Of a DNA stretch of 64,000 bases, positions 52,776-63,946 are shown in pieces. The translations under genes and the position numbers were made by a program. Within the stretch, counting starts at the first letter, position 1. Each line of letters begins with the position of its first letter. This stretch comes from Dactylonectria macrodidyma (Eukaryota; Ascomycota; Sordariomycetes; Hypocreales; Nectriaceae): the NCBI GenBank assembly GCA_020744425.1, contig JAGMUV010000026.1:496001-560000 (forward strand), read 5' to 3'. The notes beneath the pieces are model-generated. The model worked only from the letters and a program-made list of their open reading frames with translations. It ran no database searches and was not told where the DNA came from.

Positions 52776-55588
52776 CAGTGTTGCTAATAGTATGGCAATA
52801 AAGTAGTATATTGCAATATACCCCATATGATATGGACTTTCTCATATTGTAAAAATATAATATGAAGATTTTGATATTGTGACAATATAATATGAGGATG
52901 TCCATATTGGCAATATATTATATATATTGGGTTGTCAATCCTGGGGCGAATTCGCCTCTTGACGGTAGCCAGACAGGCCTTACCCTATACGAGCCACAGG
53001 TATACTTGGCTTTTTATTGGCTGGCATTCACTTCGACACACGTCTTTGTTGACAGTCATTCCTAACACGCGACCACGCGTTTCTTCCACGCGCCAGGGAA
53101 GGCATAGCCGGTACGGACGACGTTGGGCTGGGCATCCCGGTGGTTGCCTGTCAATATTTGCCATCGCCACCGCTGCCCATTTTCTTTATCACTGTCGAGC
53201 CTACTGACTAACCCTACCGCCGATGCCTCAACAACGCTTCCCTTTTGACCAATGGTCGCAACGAAGAGAGTCGTCAATCTCAGTCGACGTTTCGGAGTTT
53301 TCCAGCCGGCAGTTGAATGACCTAGACCAGAGCCAAACGCCCAAATGCCAGTCACCTCCACCTCGCACAGCCTCCACAACCTCCTCTACCAAACCCAGAA
53401 CGTCATGGGTCTTCTCTCATATGCCAGACGAGGAGATGGAGACGAGATATTACAATCCGCAGACCGGAAAAGAAGAGTGGCGTTGCAAACATTGTGACAG
53501 AGCATATGCCTGTTCTGGGGGTACTGCGGCTCCTGCAAAACATCTTACGGGCCCTCCTCCTGACGGCCACGGCCTGCCAAAAGGAGCCCTGCGAACAGCT
53601 AAAGTGACAACGATACGAACGATTCTCGAACAAGCTCGTGCTGCAGCAAAAGAAAATCCCCGCAAACGCCGTCGGCTCAACGATCAATCCGGAGATTCGA
53701 TCGACCTGACCAGCTCGAAGTGTTGTAGGTGAGGTTTATTACGGCCTGCTCTCTCCCATTTCGGCTTGTGGAATGCCCAGAGTTCCGGGCACTCTTGGCC
53801 TACATCAATGACGATATCGATACTTGGCTTCCAGATACGCACGAGACCATTAGGAAATGGATTATGCGACAGTATGAAGACCAGAAGGAGAAGGTCAAGC
53901 AGCGCATACAGTCGGCGAAGTCAAGAATTCATATCAGCTGCGACCTTTGGACTTCTCCTGACTCTTTGGCCATCTTGGGCGTAGTCGGCCACTATGTCAC
54001 GGAAGACGGCCAGCTGGAACACCATGTTTTGGCGTTGAAAGACATCGACAGTGAGCACGACGGTTCTCACCTCGCTGCGGCCATTTTGGAAGTGGTTGAC
54101 GAATGGGGCTTTGCTTCAAAACTCGGATATTTCGTGATGGACAATGCTGGCAATAACGACACAATGATGAGATCCCTTTCGCTTGGTCAGTACAACTCAC
54201 CGTTTCTACTGACTGGTTCTAAGATCCCACAGGCCTCCTTCGCCGATATGACATCCGATACGATCCCAAAGTTCACCGACTCCGCTGCCAACGTCATATC
54301 ATCAATCTCGCCGCCAAAGCTTTCCTCTTTGTTACCGACAATGAGAAGCTCGAATGCGGCGATCCAGGTCTGTATAATGTGACACTAAAGCATATTGAAG
54401 CGTGGCGGAAGAAGGGACCTCTTGGCAAGCTTCACAACTTCGTCGTTTACAACCAACGGAATGTTCAGCGCATCCAAAAGTTTCTTGCTATCAGCCATAA
54501 CCGTAAGCTTGCGCGAGACAACGACACACGGTGGAGCTCGTGGTATACCATGTTGAGAGCGGCCTTGAATCTTAGAGACGCAATTGACGGCTATTTCAAC
54601 AAATGGATGGATGCAGATTGCGCTGGAGACGAGCTCTCTTCAGAGGACTGGACCATCTTGGAGAAGATCAAGTTCTTCTTAGAGAAGCTGAAGATGGCGA
54701 CTAAGGCTCTCGAGTCATCGTTTGCAACACTCGACAATGTCCTCCTGGCTATGGACTTCGTATTGGCACAATTCGAAGCCGGCAAGGAGGCAAATATCGA
54801 CGATCCGGTGATGGCACCGATGTATAACTCTGGCTGGGCGAAGCTGGACAAGTATTATCGCCTTACTGATGAATCACCTGCCTACGTTGCAGCTATCGTG
54901 CTCCACCCTTCGCATAAATGGCACTATATACAGGAGAACTGGAAAAAGGAGTGGGTTGAGTCGTCAAAGAAGTTGATGGAGACGCTGTGGAACGACTATA
55001 AACCCGTGGAATCACCTTTTCCTCTCTGCGAAGTCCCATCGACGACCACGAACGAGTTCTTGAACTGGCGGAACAAGCACCTGCAGCCGTCACTCATCAC
55101 GGACGAATACGAGCGTTATTGCAAGTCTGAACGGGTTTATGGTTTTACGAGCGCCCTTGCATGGTGGCTAGAGGAGACGCAGCAGAAAAACTACCCGAGC
55201 CTGAGCAAGATGGCCGTGGATATATTGTCAATTCCTGCAATGTCTGCGGAGCCTGAACGACTCTTCTCTGGGACAAAGATAACGATTACAGACCGTCGAA
55301 ATCGACTTGGGAGTGATGTAATTGAAGCATTGGAGTGCCTGAAGTCATGGTTTGGGATACGAGATTTTCAAGGTGACAAGATATTCGCTGAGGCAGTTGA
55401 ATGATGAGGTCACGTGGAATATATTGGATGTATTGTCACACTGCCAATATATTGGGTTCTTGGCAATACAATACAATATGGGTCCTGTTCATATTGGGTA
55501 ATACAATATAGCCTCTTGGCAATACGATATTATTGCGAGGGGGTCCATATTGCCAATATACGTATTGTTTATATTATTAGCAACACTG
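52776..55588 (+). mobile_element. hAT copy A of a fused tandem pair
   Basis: The left terminus CAGTGTTGCTAATA (52776) and right terminus TTATTAGCAACACTG (ending 55588) pair as inverted repeats. Both ends carry dense TATTGGCAATATA-like words. The next base begins copy B at its own position 20, so the two copies are fused without spacer. Confidence 0.85.
53223..55404 (+). pseudogene. hAT transposase copy A, frameshifted
   Basis: The gene is colinear with intact copy B. It starts MPQQRFPFDQWSQ, has the BED finger WRCKHCDRAYACSGG and the 47-bp intron (54186-54232), and keeps the complete C-terminal part (DILSIPAMSAEPERLFSG). It differs by a one-base loss near 53706 (GACCTGACC here, GACCCTGACC in B) and by a TAG at about 53726, where B has a sense codon. 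The conserved RLRCQGHIINLA of B reads RLRCQRHIINLA. The rest of the frame is open. Non-functional as it stands. Confidence 0.88.
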
Positions 55589-58370
55589 GCAATAAAGTAG
55601 TATATTGCAATATAACCCATATGATATAGACTTTCTCATATTGTGACAATATGATATGAAGATTTTGATATTGTGACAATATAATATGAGGATATCCATA
55701 TTGGCAATATATTATTTATATTGGGTTGTCAGTCCTGGGGCGAAATTGCCTGTTGACAGTAGCCGGGGCAAGCCTTACCCTATACCAGCGACCGGGATGC
55801 TTGGCATTTATTGGCTAGCATTTACCTCAGCACGCGTCTTTATTGACAATCAGACCTAACACGCGACCACGCGTTTCTGCCACGCGTCAGGGGAGGTACG
55901 ATTGGTACGGACCTTGTTGAGCTGGGCCTACCGGTGGTTGCCTGTCGACACTGGCCATCGTCACCTCTGCTCATTTTCTTTATCACTGTCGAGCCTAGAC
56001 AAGACTTACCGCCATGCCTCAACAGCGCCTCCCTTTTGCAAAATGGTCACAACGAAGAGAGTCGTCAATTTCAGTCGACTTTTCAGAGTCTTCCAGCCAG
56101 CAGTTACATGGCCTAGACGAAAGCCAAACGTCCAAATCTCGACCTTACACAGCCTCTACAACCTCCTCCACCAAGCCCAGAACATCATGGGTCTTCTCCC
56201 ATATGCCAGACGAGGAGATAGAGACGAGATACTACAATCAGCGGACCGGAAAAGAAGAGTGGCGGTGCAAACATTGTAACAGAACCTATGCCTGTTCTGG
56301 GGGTACTGCGGCTCCCGCAAAACATCTTATGGACCCTCCTCCTGACGGCCACGGTCTGCCAAAAGGAGCCCCGCGAACAGCTAAAGCGACAACGATACGA
56401 ACGATTCTCGAACAAGCTCGTGCTGTGGCAGAAGAAAATCCCCGCAAACGCCGTCGGCTCAACGATCAATCCGGAGATTCGATCGACCCTGACCAGCTCG
56501 AGGTATTATACGTGAGGTTTATTACAGCCTGCTCTCTCCCATTTCGGCTCGTGGAATGCCCAGAATTCCGAGCCCTCTTGGCCTACATCAATGACGATAT
56601 CGATACTTGGCTTCCAGATACGCACGAGACTATCAGGAAATGGATCATGCGGCAGTACGAAGACCAGAAGGAGAAGGTCAAGCAGCGTATACAGTCGGCG
56701 AAGTCAAGAGTTCACATCAGCTGCGACCTTTGGACTTCTCCCAACTCTTTGGCCATCTTAGGCGTAGTTGGTCACTATGTCACGGAAGACGGTCAGCTCG
56801 AACACCATATTTTGGCGTTGAAAGACATCGATAGTGAGCATGACGGTTCTCACCTCGCTGAGGCAATTTTGGAAGTGGTTGACGAATGGGGCTTTGCTTC
56901 GAAGCTTGGATATTTCGTGATGGACAATGCTGGCAATAACGATACAATGATGAGATCCCTTTCGCTTGGTCAGTATAACTCACTATTTCTACTGATTGGC
57001 CCTAACATCCCACAGGCCTCCTACGCCGATATGATATCCAATACGACCCCAAGGTTCACCGACTCCGCTGCCAAGGTCATATCATCAACCTCGCCGCCAA
57101 AGCTTTCCTCTTCGTCACCGACAATGAGAAGCTCGAACGCGACGATGCTGGCCTGCATAATGTGACACTAAAGCATATTGAAGCGTGGCGGAAGAAGGGT
57201 CCTCTTGGCAAGCTTCACAACTTCGTCGTTTACATCCAACAGAGTGTTCAGCGCAGCCAAAAGTTTCTGGCTATCAGCCACAACCGTAAGCTTGCGCGAG
57301 ACAATGACACAAGATGGAGCTCGTGGTATACCATGTTGAGGGCGGCATTGAATCTTAGAGATGCAATTGACGGCTATTTTAACAAATGGATGGACGCAGA
57401 TTGCGATAGAGACGAGCTCTCTCCAGAGGAGTGGATCATCTTGGAGAAGATCAAGTCCTTCTTAGAGAAGCTGAAGATGACGACCAAGGCTCTCGAGTCA
57501 TCGTTTGCAACACTCGACAATGTCCTCTTGGCGATGGACTTCGTATTGGCACAATTCGAAGCCGGCAAGGAGGCAAGTATCGACGATCCGGTGATGGCAC
57601 CGATGCATAACTCGGGCTGGGCCAAGTTGGATAAGTACTATCGCCTTACTGATGAATCGCCTGCGTATGTTGCAGCCATTGTGCTCCACCCTTCGCATAA
57701 ATGGCACTACATCCAGGAGAACTGGAAAAAGGAGTGGGTTGAGCCTTCAGAGAAGTTGATTGAGACACTGTGGAACGAATATAAACCTGTGGAATCACCG
57801 CTTCCTCTCTGCGAGGTCCCATCGACGACCACGAACGAGTTCTTGAATTGGAGGAACAAGCACCTGCAGCCGTCACTTGTCATGGACGAATACGAGCGAT
57901 ATTGCAATTCTGAACGGGTTTATGGCTTTACAAGCGCCCTTGCATGGTGGCTAGAGGAGACGCAGCAGAAAACCTACCCGAGCCTGAGCAAGATGGCCGT
58001 GGATATACTGTCAATTCCTGCAATGTCAGCGGAGCCTGAACGACTCTTCTCTGGGGCAAAGATAACGATTACAGACCGTCGAAATCGACTTGGGAGTGAT
58101 GTAATTGAAGCATTGGAGTGCCTGAAGTCATGGTTTGGGATACGAGATTATCAGGGTGACGAGATTTGTGCAGAAGCGGTTTAGTGATAGGGTCACGTGG
58201 GATATATTGGATGTATTGTCACACTGCCAATATATTGGGTTCTTGGCAATAAATACAATATGAGTCATGTTCATATTGGGTAATACAATATGCACCCCTT
58301 GACAATACAATAATATTGCGAGGGGGTCCATATTGCCAATATCGTATTGTTTATATTATTAGCAACACTG
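55589..58370 (+). mobile_element. hAT copy B of a fused tandem pair
   Basis: It starts GCAATAAAGTAG, equal to copy A from its 20th base, and therefore lacks its own left terminus; the right terminus AGCAACACTG ends at 58370. It contains an intact transposase. The base after it begins the reading frame 58372-59289, and no 8-bp duplication pairs the left flank of A (GCCTGAGC) with the right flank of B (ACTGGAAT). Confidence 0.85.
56014..58184 (+). CDS. hAT transposase copy B, intact
   Basis: Exon 1 is 56014-56968 and exon 2 is 57016-58184, with a 47-bp intron (56969-57015, GTCAGT...CACAG). The protein is 707 residues. A BED zinc finger lies at about residues 72-95 (EEWRCKHCNRTYACSGG, with a His a little later) and a basic patch at NPRKRRRLND. 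The RNase H-like core has VHISCDLWTSPNSLA (first Asp), YFVMDNAGNNDTMM (second Asp), RLRCQGHIINLAAKAF and ARDNDTRWSSWYTML. The C-terminal dimerisation domain SAEPERLFSGAKITITDRR carries the conserved Glu and ends LECLKSWFG. No break is visible. The enzyme could act on the shared termini of copies A and B and on relatives. Confidence 0.92.
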
Positions 58371-58371
58371 A

Positions 58372-59289
58372 CTGGAATCCGCTGTCAATCAAGGCAACCA
58401 AAGCCGAAGTCTCCACGCTCAAGCTACCCGAACGAAGTCGATACCCAATACACCCATTGAGTTGGCAATTACCTTATATACAGCAGCATATAAGTGTATA
58501 TCAAGCGGTCAAGTGGATATCAGGAAGTGGCAGTCTGGATCTCCTACTATCGCTGGGAGAGTTGGCAATTGCTTTGTTACAAACGCAACACATAACTATC
58601 CTTCACATGCGGACCTTGTGAGATCAGTTGCTGCACGTGCAACAACTGATGCAACATATCGGGCCGTTGACTGGGAGTTCATTTCTGGTTGCACCAGTAA
58701 CAGTTCGCAAAGTATTGTTTTCTTTTCTCAGGAAGTTCTAGAGACAACTTCTCTTGCTGCATTTCTCAATGCAATCAATCCTCAAAGTCCGCATCCAACC
58801 AGGGTCAATCTGTCACTTCTTTATGCTTATGAAGCGAAAGAGGAGGAAGATAACATGATCACCCCTGTTCCAGTGCGAAAGAAGAAGGTCAAGGGCGAAA
58901 AGGATCTATCTCTTCCAATACAAAACAAACCCCCAACACAATCTCCAATTAATCGCAAACGAAAGGCATCTACACAATCAGCTCCAGCAACAGATAAGAA
59001 GGTAAAGGTAGACAAGAAAAAGGAGGAGATATTGGTCTTACTAGAGAAGTCTAATGAAGAAGATGACTTAGCTGCATTCTTCGATACTGATGTGGATGGA
59101 TCGGATTTGAATGGACAAGATAATATGGTTATAGAAGTGGCTGGGCAAGGTAGTGAGGATTTGGAGGCACTTATATCAGATGATGGAAGTAGAGAAGTTA
59201 TTGAGGAAGATGTAATTAGTACAGGGCGGAAGACTGGCAGTAAACAGCCACTGCCTCCATTAAGTATGGTAACTCGCCAGCGTAAGTAG
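58372..59289 (+). pseudogene. Unknown protein, 5'-truncated by the hAT pair
   Basis: The frame is open from the base after the hAT terminus to 59289, with no ATG until about residue 160, so the true start was removed by the hAT insertion. The first part is folded-looking (around VDIRKWQSGSPTIAG, AVDWEFISG, SIVFFSQEVLETTSL). The second is Lys-rich with nuclear-localisation-like patches (VRKKKVKGEK, KKVKVDKKKEE), then acidic (EEDDLAAFFDTDVDG). I do not recognise the family. It ends 28 bp from the end of the convergent integrase-like gene and shares its AT-leaning codon use, which suggests the two belong to one mobile unit. Function is unknown; DNA binding is only a guess from the charge pattern. 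Confidence 0.6.
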
Positions 59290-59317
59290 TTTCAATCTTC
59301 TCAAGTCTTTTCCTTTA

Positions 59318-60908
59318 TTAATCAGCTGCTATCCATGAATCAAACACTTCAATGTCAATATTCTGAGCCTGTAGAATTTGACTAAGTCGATCTCGCCCAT
59401 CTCGAGGTCGGTCAAGTAAGGATAGTCGTGGTGAATTCCCATTCTGAATATAAAGAGCCAATTCAACTCGTAGAAGATTGTACTCATCTAAAAGTGGATG
59501 TGTGACAACGTTCGAAATTTCTGGTAAAGAGTCAATTGTCCTTGTAATGATATCTTGACAAATAGACATTGTTTCTTCTGGCAAGAAAGCATCCAGATCA
59601 GATTGATCAAGTTCAAAGGTTTCCTGACAGAATCTGAATCGATCAGTTGGAATCTCTTCAGCAAAGTTCCGTGCAGTCTCTGAATTGAGATCATGATATA
59701 GAACTGAGGGTTGTCCAGGTTGAGCATGTGGTCGATTGGCTTGACGGCGAATAGAATGGCTATTCCAGACTCGTATAAATGAGATCAAGTCATGTCGGAT
59801 TGGATTCATGAAGATGAATAGAATAGCAATGCGATCAGGAAGAGAGCCACCATCAAAGAGCCCATTTTCTGTCAGCCATTGGAAGTATATCTAATCAAAG
59901 AGAATTAGTAAAGTTCAATAAGGAATAATAGAAACTTACCCTCCACGATCCTCCACGTGCTTGATAAAGCCGATGCCACCAGCTCTCAATTCGAGTATTA
60001 TGAATACTTCGTCCAAAAAACCAACAATCCTTAAACTCAATTGGAACTAACTCTGTTCCAAGTCGTTTCTTTCTATTCCCAGAAAGAAAGTAATGTAAGC
60101 CACACATCAAAGCTGTTTCCCCTCCATGATCAGATCGAATAGCTCGTGGCATCATACCACGTTGCCGCAGAACTGATAGATACTGTAAGGCAACGTTCCA
60201 ACTTGTTGCAGCAGAATATCCACAATAAAACCATGTAATATATCGGGCATAGCCATCAATACCAGCATAGATCTCAAAGCCCCATTGCTTAAGCTTATCA
60301 TAACCATCAAGGGACCATACCCAGTCAGGCCCTGGAACAATAAATTCACGACGTTGAAAACGTGCTTTACCCCATCGATCAGTAATGCTTTCAGGTGCAA
60401 AGTCTCGATAAACATTGTACAATGCATCGCGACTGATGATATGATGTTGTTGCCGCATGTGGGTGTAAAGATAGCCTCGACCATAGTTTTGGATAACAGT
60501 TGAGACTTGAGACTCATCATGAAAGAAGGTTCGTGCAAGTTCTTGAGCTATTTGAAGCTGGTTATTATCTTGTCGTCTGAAAAGACCAAGTTCCCGACGG
60601 ATCTTGCAAAGTCCAGTTAAGCTTAAACTGAACCCCTCATCTTGAAGCCGGCGTAAGATAATAGCATCTTTTAAACACTCATCAAAGAACATTGACTTGA
60701 TTCGGTCTCGTAGAGGTTCAGTGTCAACTGTACGCCGTTGACGGAGGAGTTCCCATTTCTGTAGAAATCGGTAAAGAACAGCGCGACTGACTTGGATGTT
60801 GTAATTGGTAGAAAGAGAAAGAATAATATTTGAGATTGTTGTATCTTCATCAATTAATATAGTAATATCCTGACGGAGAGGGGTGAGGTCTATTCGGGGC
60901 CGAGGCAT
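59318..60908 (-). CDS. DDE integrase-like transposase (retroviral-type integrase core)
   Basis: Exon 1 is 60908-59940 and exon 2 is 59890-59318. The 49-bp intron (59891-59939, GTAAGT...GATTAG) keeps the frame, giving 513 residues. The N-terminal about 120 residues contain helix-turn-helix-like repeats (ISNIILSLSTNYNIQVSR, LTGLCKIRRELGLFR). The integrase-type core follows with its DDE triad: PDWVWSLDGYDKLKQWG (Asp), RAIRSDHGGETALM (Asp) and RSIHNTRIESWWHRLY (Glu), the last two 48 positions apart. Exon 2 adds a C-terminal domain with VWNSHSIRRQANRPHAQ and an acidic end. Similar cores occur in uncharacterised animal and fungal integrase core domain proteins; assignment to Ginger, IS3EU or another class is open. 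The gene appears intact. No termini were identified. Confidence 0.8.
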
Positions 60909-61268
60909 GTTGAATAGAATGGAAAGAGGGGAAAGAAAATTTAGAAAGATTGAGAATGTATAGATGAAATAGAATAAGTAAACGCATGTTTAGTAAATAA
61001 ACCTTTAATTACATATAATATTTAGATAAATATTTTATTAAAAAATTTATAACTATATAAAATGTTAAAATATCTAAGTTATCACTTTATATATTAATTT
61101 TTAGAAAACATAGAAAAATTTAATTATTTTTTAAAGGTTGAGTCTGTATATTTCTTTACAGCTCTATTCGTAACTCATCAGGACTATACTAATCCTTATG
61201 CTCAAATCTTCAGAAAGCCAGGCCCATATGTCCCTGTACTGCTATGTTCGCAGCTGATCAGAACTAAA
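60909..61268. other. AT-rich intergenic stretch
   Basis: Very AT-rich, with poly-A/T runs at 61010-61130, this lies upstream of the integrase-like gene and downstream of the DUF3716-like gene. It could hold the promoter of the former or the end of its element. No inverted partner was found. Confidence 0.45.
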
Positions 61269-62057
61269 CTAATCACTATCGCTAAAAACATCGCCATCCA
61301 GAAGAGCTTCGAAGATATTCTTCATGGTGCGAAGTGATTTCTGGTCCAGACTCTTGAGCGCGTCAGTAATGTCCTTCGTAGTATAGTCCTGGCCAGATTT
61401 TTCCATCTTGCTCTTTTTCTTGCCCGATTCCTTTTTCTTCTTCTGTCGCTTGGAAGTATGGTCGTCGGAGGAGGAGTCATCGCGGGATCGCTTCTCGACA
61501 TCTGTAACTATTAGCGATAGGCCTTGATCAGACGCGTACAGGCATGTATGGAACTTACCAGTCACAAGCGAGCAGTGTTTGGCCTGACCACCATAGTGAT
61601 AGGAGGCACAACCCGGAGACATTGCATTCAATGTCACATAAGCATTGAATATACCAGTATTGTCCTTGCACTTCTTGCACGCCTTCTTGTCCTCGAGTTC
61701 CTCGCCGTACATGAATTTGACCAGGGAATCGTCAGCTTGAGGGCGTGTGAGCGACATCACAGGCATGACTTTGCCCGCCTTGGTCTGTCGAGGGCGGAGC
61801 GTAATGAATCGGCGCATCTATTCCACAGTTAGGCACATACAGAGCTGTACGGGTTCGATCGAATGGATACTCACCGAAAAATCTGCGTTGGGTTCGAAAA
61901 TGATAGCGGCCTTGGCAGTAAATGCGTTCTTGGCCTCGTAGAACCACCGAGCGGTCGTGTGCTCGGGCGACATGTCGAGCGCGTCGATGTTTTCCTCGGA
62001 TGGGATCGGGACGCCGTCGAGATCAGTGGGCAGCGCGAAAGTAACGGTGGACGCCAT
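61269..62057 (-). CDS. DUF3716-like cysteine-motif protein
   Basis: There are three exons: 62057-61875, 61817-61559 and 61501-61269. Both introns are 57 bp (61818-61874, GTGAGT...AATAG; 61502-61558, GTAAGT...TACAG). The frame is continuous for 224 residues from MASTVTFALPTDLDG. The central part has KKACKKCKDNTGIFNAYV, then GCASYHYGGQAKHCSL. This resembles the C-x2-C...C-x-x-C-type pattern of DUF3716, a domain common in uncharacterised fungal proteins, although one expected cysteine appears replaced (GIFNAY, CASYHY). The C-terminal third is very basic (KRQKKKKESGKKKSK) and ends in a short helix and acidic tail. It may be a nuclear protein. Intact gene structure supports expression; function is unknown. 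It may be a host gene or cargo of the neighbouring integrase-like unit. Confidence 0.7.
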
Positions 62058-62386
62058 TGTTTGGTGCGGTACAGGCGTGTACGAACGTGTATGCGCGAAG
62101 TCGTGGTGTTGTGCGATCGTGAACGTGGAGCTGCGGCAGGCGATGTTGAGCGATGTTTGGCGATGTTTGGTCGCGTATGAGCCTGTAGACGAAGTTCAAA
62201 AAAACAACAAAAAAAAATATGTAGCACGAAGAGTTTCAATTGCGCGCCCTAAAAAAAGAAAAATCTTTATACACCTGCTTTACAGCTGTAACGGTCTGTA
62301 CACGACTGTAAATGGGTGTATTCAAATTATCGCCAATGCTGCAATTGGAGTACGTTGACGTCATATATTCGGTTTGAAGGATATTA

Positions 62387-62452
62387 AATATGTGAACAGG
62401 CCTGTACACGTCTGTATTCAATATGTGATCGGGCCTGTACACGCCTGTAGTG
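62387..62452. repeat. 33-bp tandem pair with TGTACACG core
   Basis: Two units (62387-62419 and 62420-62452) share AATATGTGA and GGCCTGTACACG. Related words (CTGTACACGACTGTA near 62295, GCGTGTACGAACGTGTA near 62078) occur nearby upstream of the pogo pseudogene and in the 5' flank of the DUF3716-like gene. Confidence 0.6.
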
Positions 62453-62467
62453 TGCAGCTAGTGAGAT

Positions 62468-63946
62468 TTGGGTTTTGAGACAGTGAGCCCTACAGTCAAC
62501 CGTATTAAGCAACGGATTTTGCGGCAGGAGGCCCTCGGTTACGCGCCAACACACGCACAAGTGCGAGCAATCGCTAGCAGCGTGCTTAAACAACAAGGTG
62601 ACCACAAGCCCCTAGGGAGGAAGTGGTCCAGTCACTTCGTGAAGCGCCGTTTGGCCGTCAAGACAAAGTTAGGCCGTCGAGCTGACTGGAAACGTATAAA
62701 TGCGGCCACTCCGGATAATATCAGGAACTTGTTCAACCTATACGAGACTGTGAGCTGGATCCCTCCCCGGCGGAGGTACAACGCCGACGAGGGCGGCATT
62801 ATGGAGGACCAAGGCATTAACGGGCTTGTTATCGGCTCCTCGCAGGAAAACCCTAACGCAGTACCAGTCAAAACGATAAATGCCCGGACTTAGACGTCTA
62901 TTGTAGAGTGCATCTCGGCGCTCGGGGTCGCTTTAAACCCCCTGGTCATCTTCAAGGCCAAAAGTATCCAAGAACAATGGTTCAAGAAGGATTTTCTAGC
63001 TAAGCGTCCTGGCTAGCATGTTACCTTTTCGGAAAACGGGTGGACAAGCAATGATATTGCTGTCGAGTGGCTAGAGAAGGTGTTTTTATCCCAAACGCAA
63101 CCTGAGAATCCAGCTGTTGCTCGCCTACTCATCGTCGACGGTCACGGCAGTCATACCTCTGACGAATTTATGACTATGTGTTACCTAAACAACGTTCTCT
63201 TACTCTTTTTCCCTGCTCATGCTTCCCATGTCCTCCAGCCCTTGGATCTCGGATGCTTTTCCAGTTTAAAAGTGGCCTATCGTAGGCCAGTTGGCGAGCA
63301 TACGGCTTTGACAGATACGACAAAGGTTGGAGAGGCAAACGTTCTCAAATTTTATGCGAAAGCTCGAGAAATTGGTCTTCGAAAGGAAAACGTTCAATCT
63401 GGGTGGCAGGCGACAGGCTTATTCCCTAAAAACGTGGCCAAACCTCTGAATTCTCGATGGGCCGTGGTGGCCAAGCGGCCAGCTATACCACTACGTGTCA
63501 CCTCAGATATTTCAACACCAAAACGCGGCAGCGACGTCGTAAAACTATTTGCTGAGAAGAGCGGCTCTCCCACTTTACGACTGTCTATTCGAAAAGCCGC
63601 TGCGGCGTTGGATAAGGTTGCGATGGAGGTTATACTAAGGGACCGTGAGATCGAACGCTGGCGGATGCAACTTGCCCAGGCAAAACCGGATAAACGTCGT
63701 AAATTCGTCCAAGATCCAAACGAGCGCTTTGCAATCCTTGCGCAGATACTTGCGCAAGCTAATCGAGAGCCTGAACAACGTGTTCAGAAGGCAAGAAATG
63801 CGGTACAAGAGGTCATTATCGTGGAGGGGGAGAGTAGCTCTGAGTCTGAAGAGGAGCCGGCACTGGCTCGACGGTCGGCACGCAATCGGCGACCAACAAA
63901 ACGCTATATGGAGCTAGATTCAAGCGCAGACGAAGAAAGCGACTAA
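62468..63946 (+). pseudogene. Pogo-type transposase with two in-frame TAG stops
   Basis: One frame runs from about 62468 to 63946 and is broken only by TAG at 62891-62893 and 63016-63018. The DNA-binding part has HTH-type segments (VNRIKQRILRQEALGYAP, GRKWSSHFVKRRLAVK). The DDE core shows YNADEGGIM (Asp 1), LLIVDGHGSHTSDEF (Asp 2) and HASHVLQPLDLGCFSSLK (Asp 3). After it come FYAKAREIGLRKENVQSGW, a coiled coil and an acidic tail (ARRSARNRRPTKRYM). Both stops sit where relatives often have Trp (ART-stop-TSIVECIS, PG-stop-HVTFSENGW), so TGG to TAG changes are likely. The N-terminus is short, and the first residues or an exon may be missing. Confidence 0.85.
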
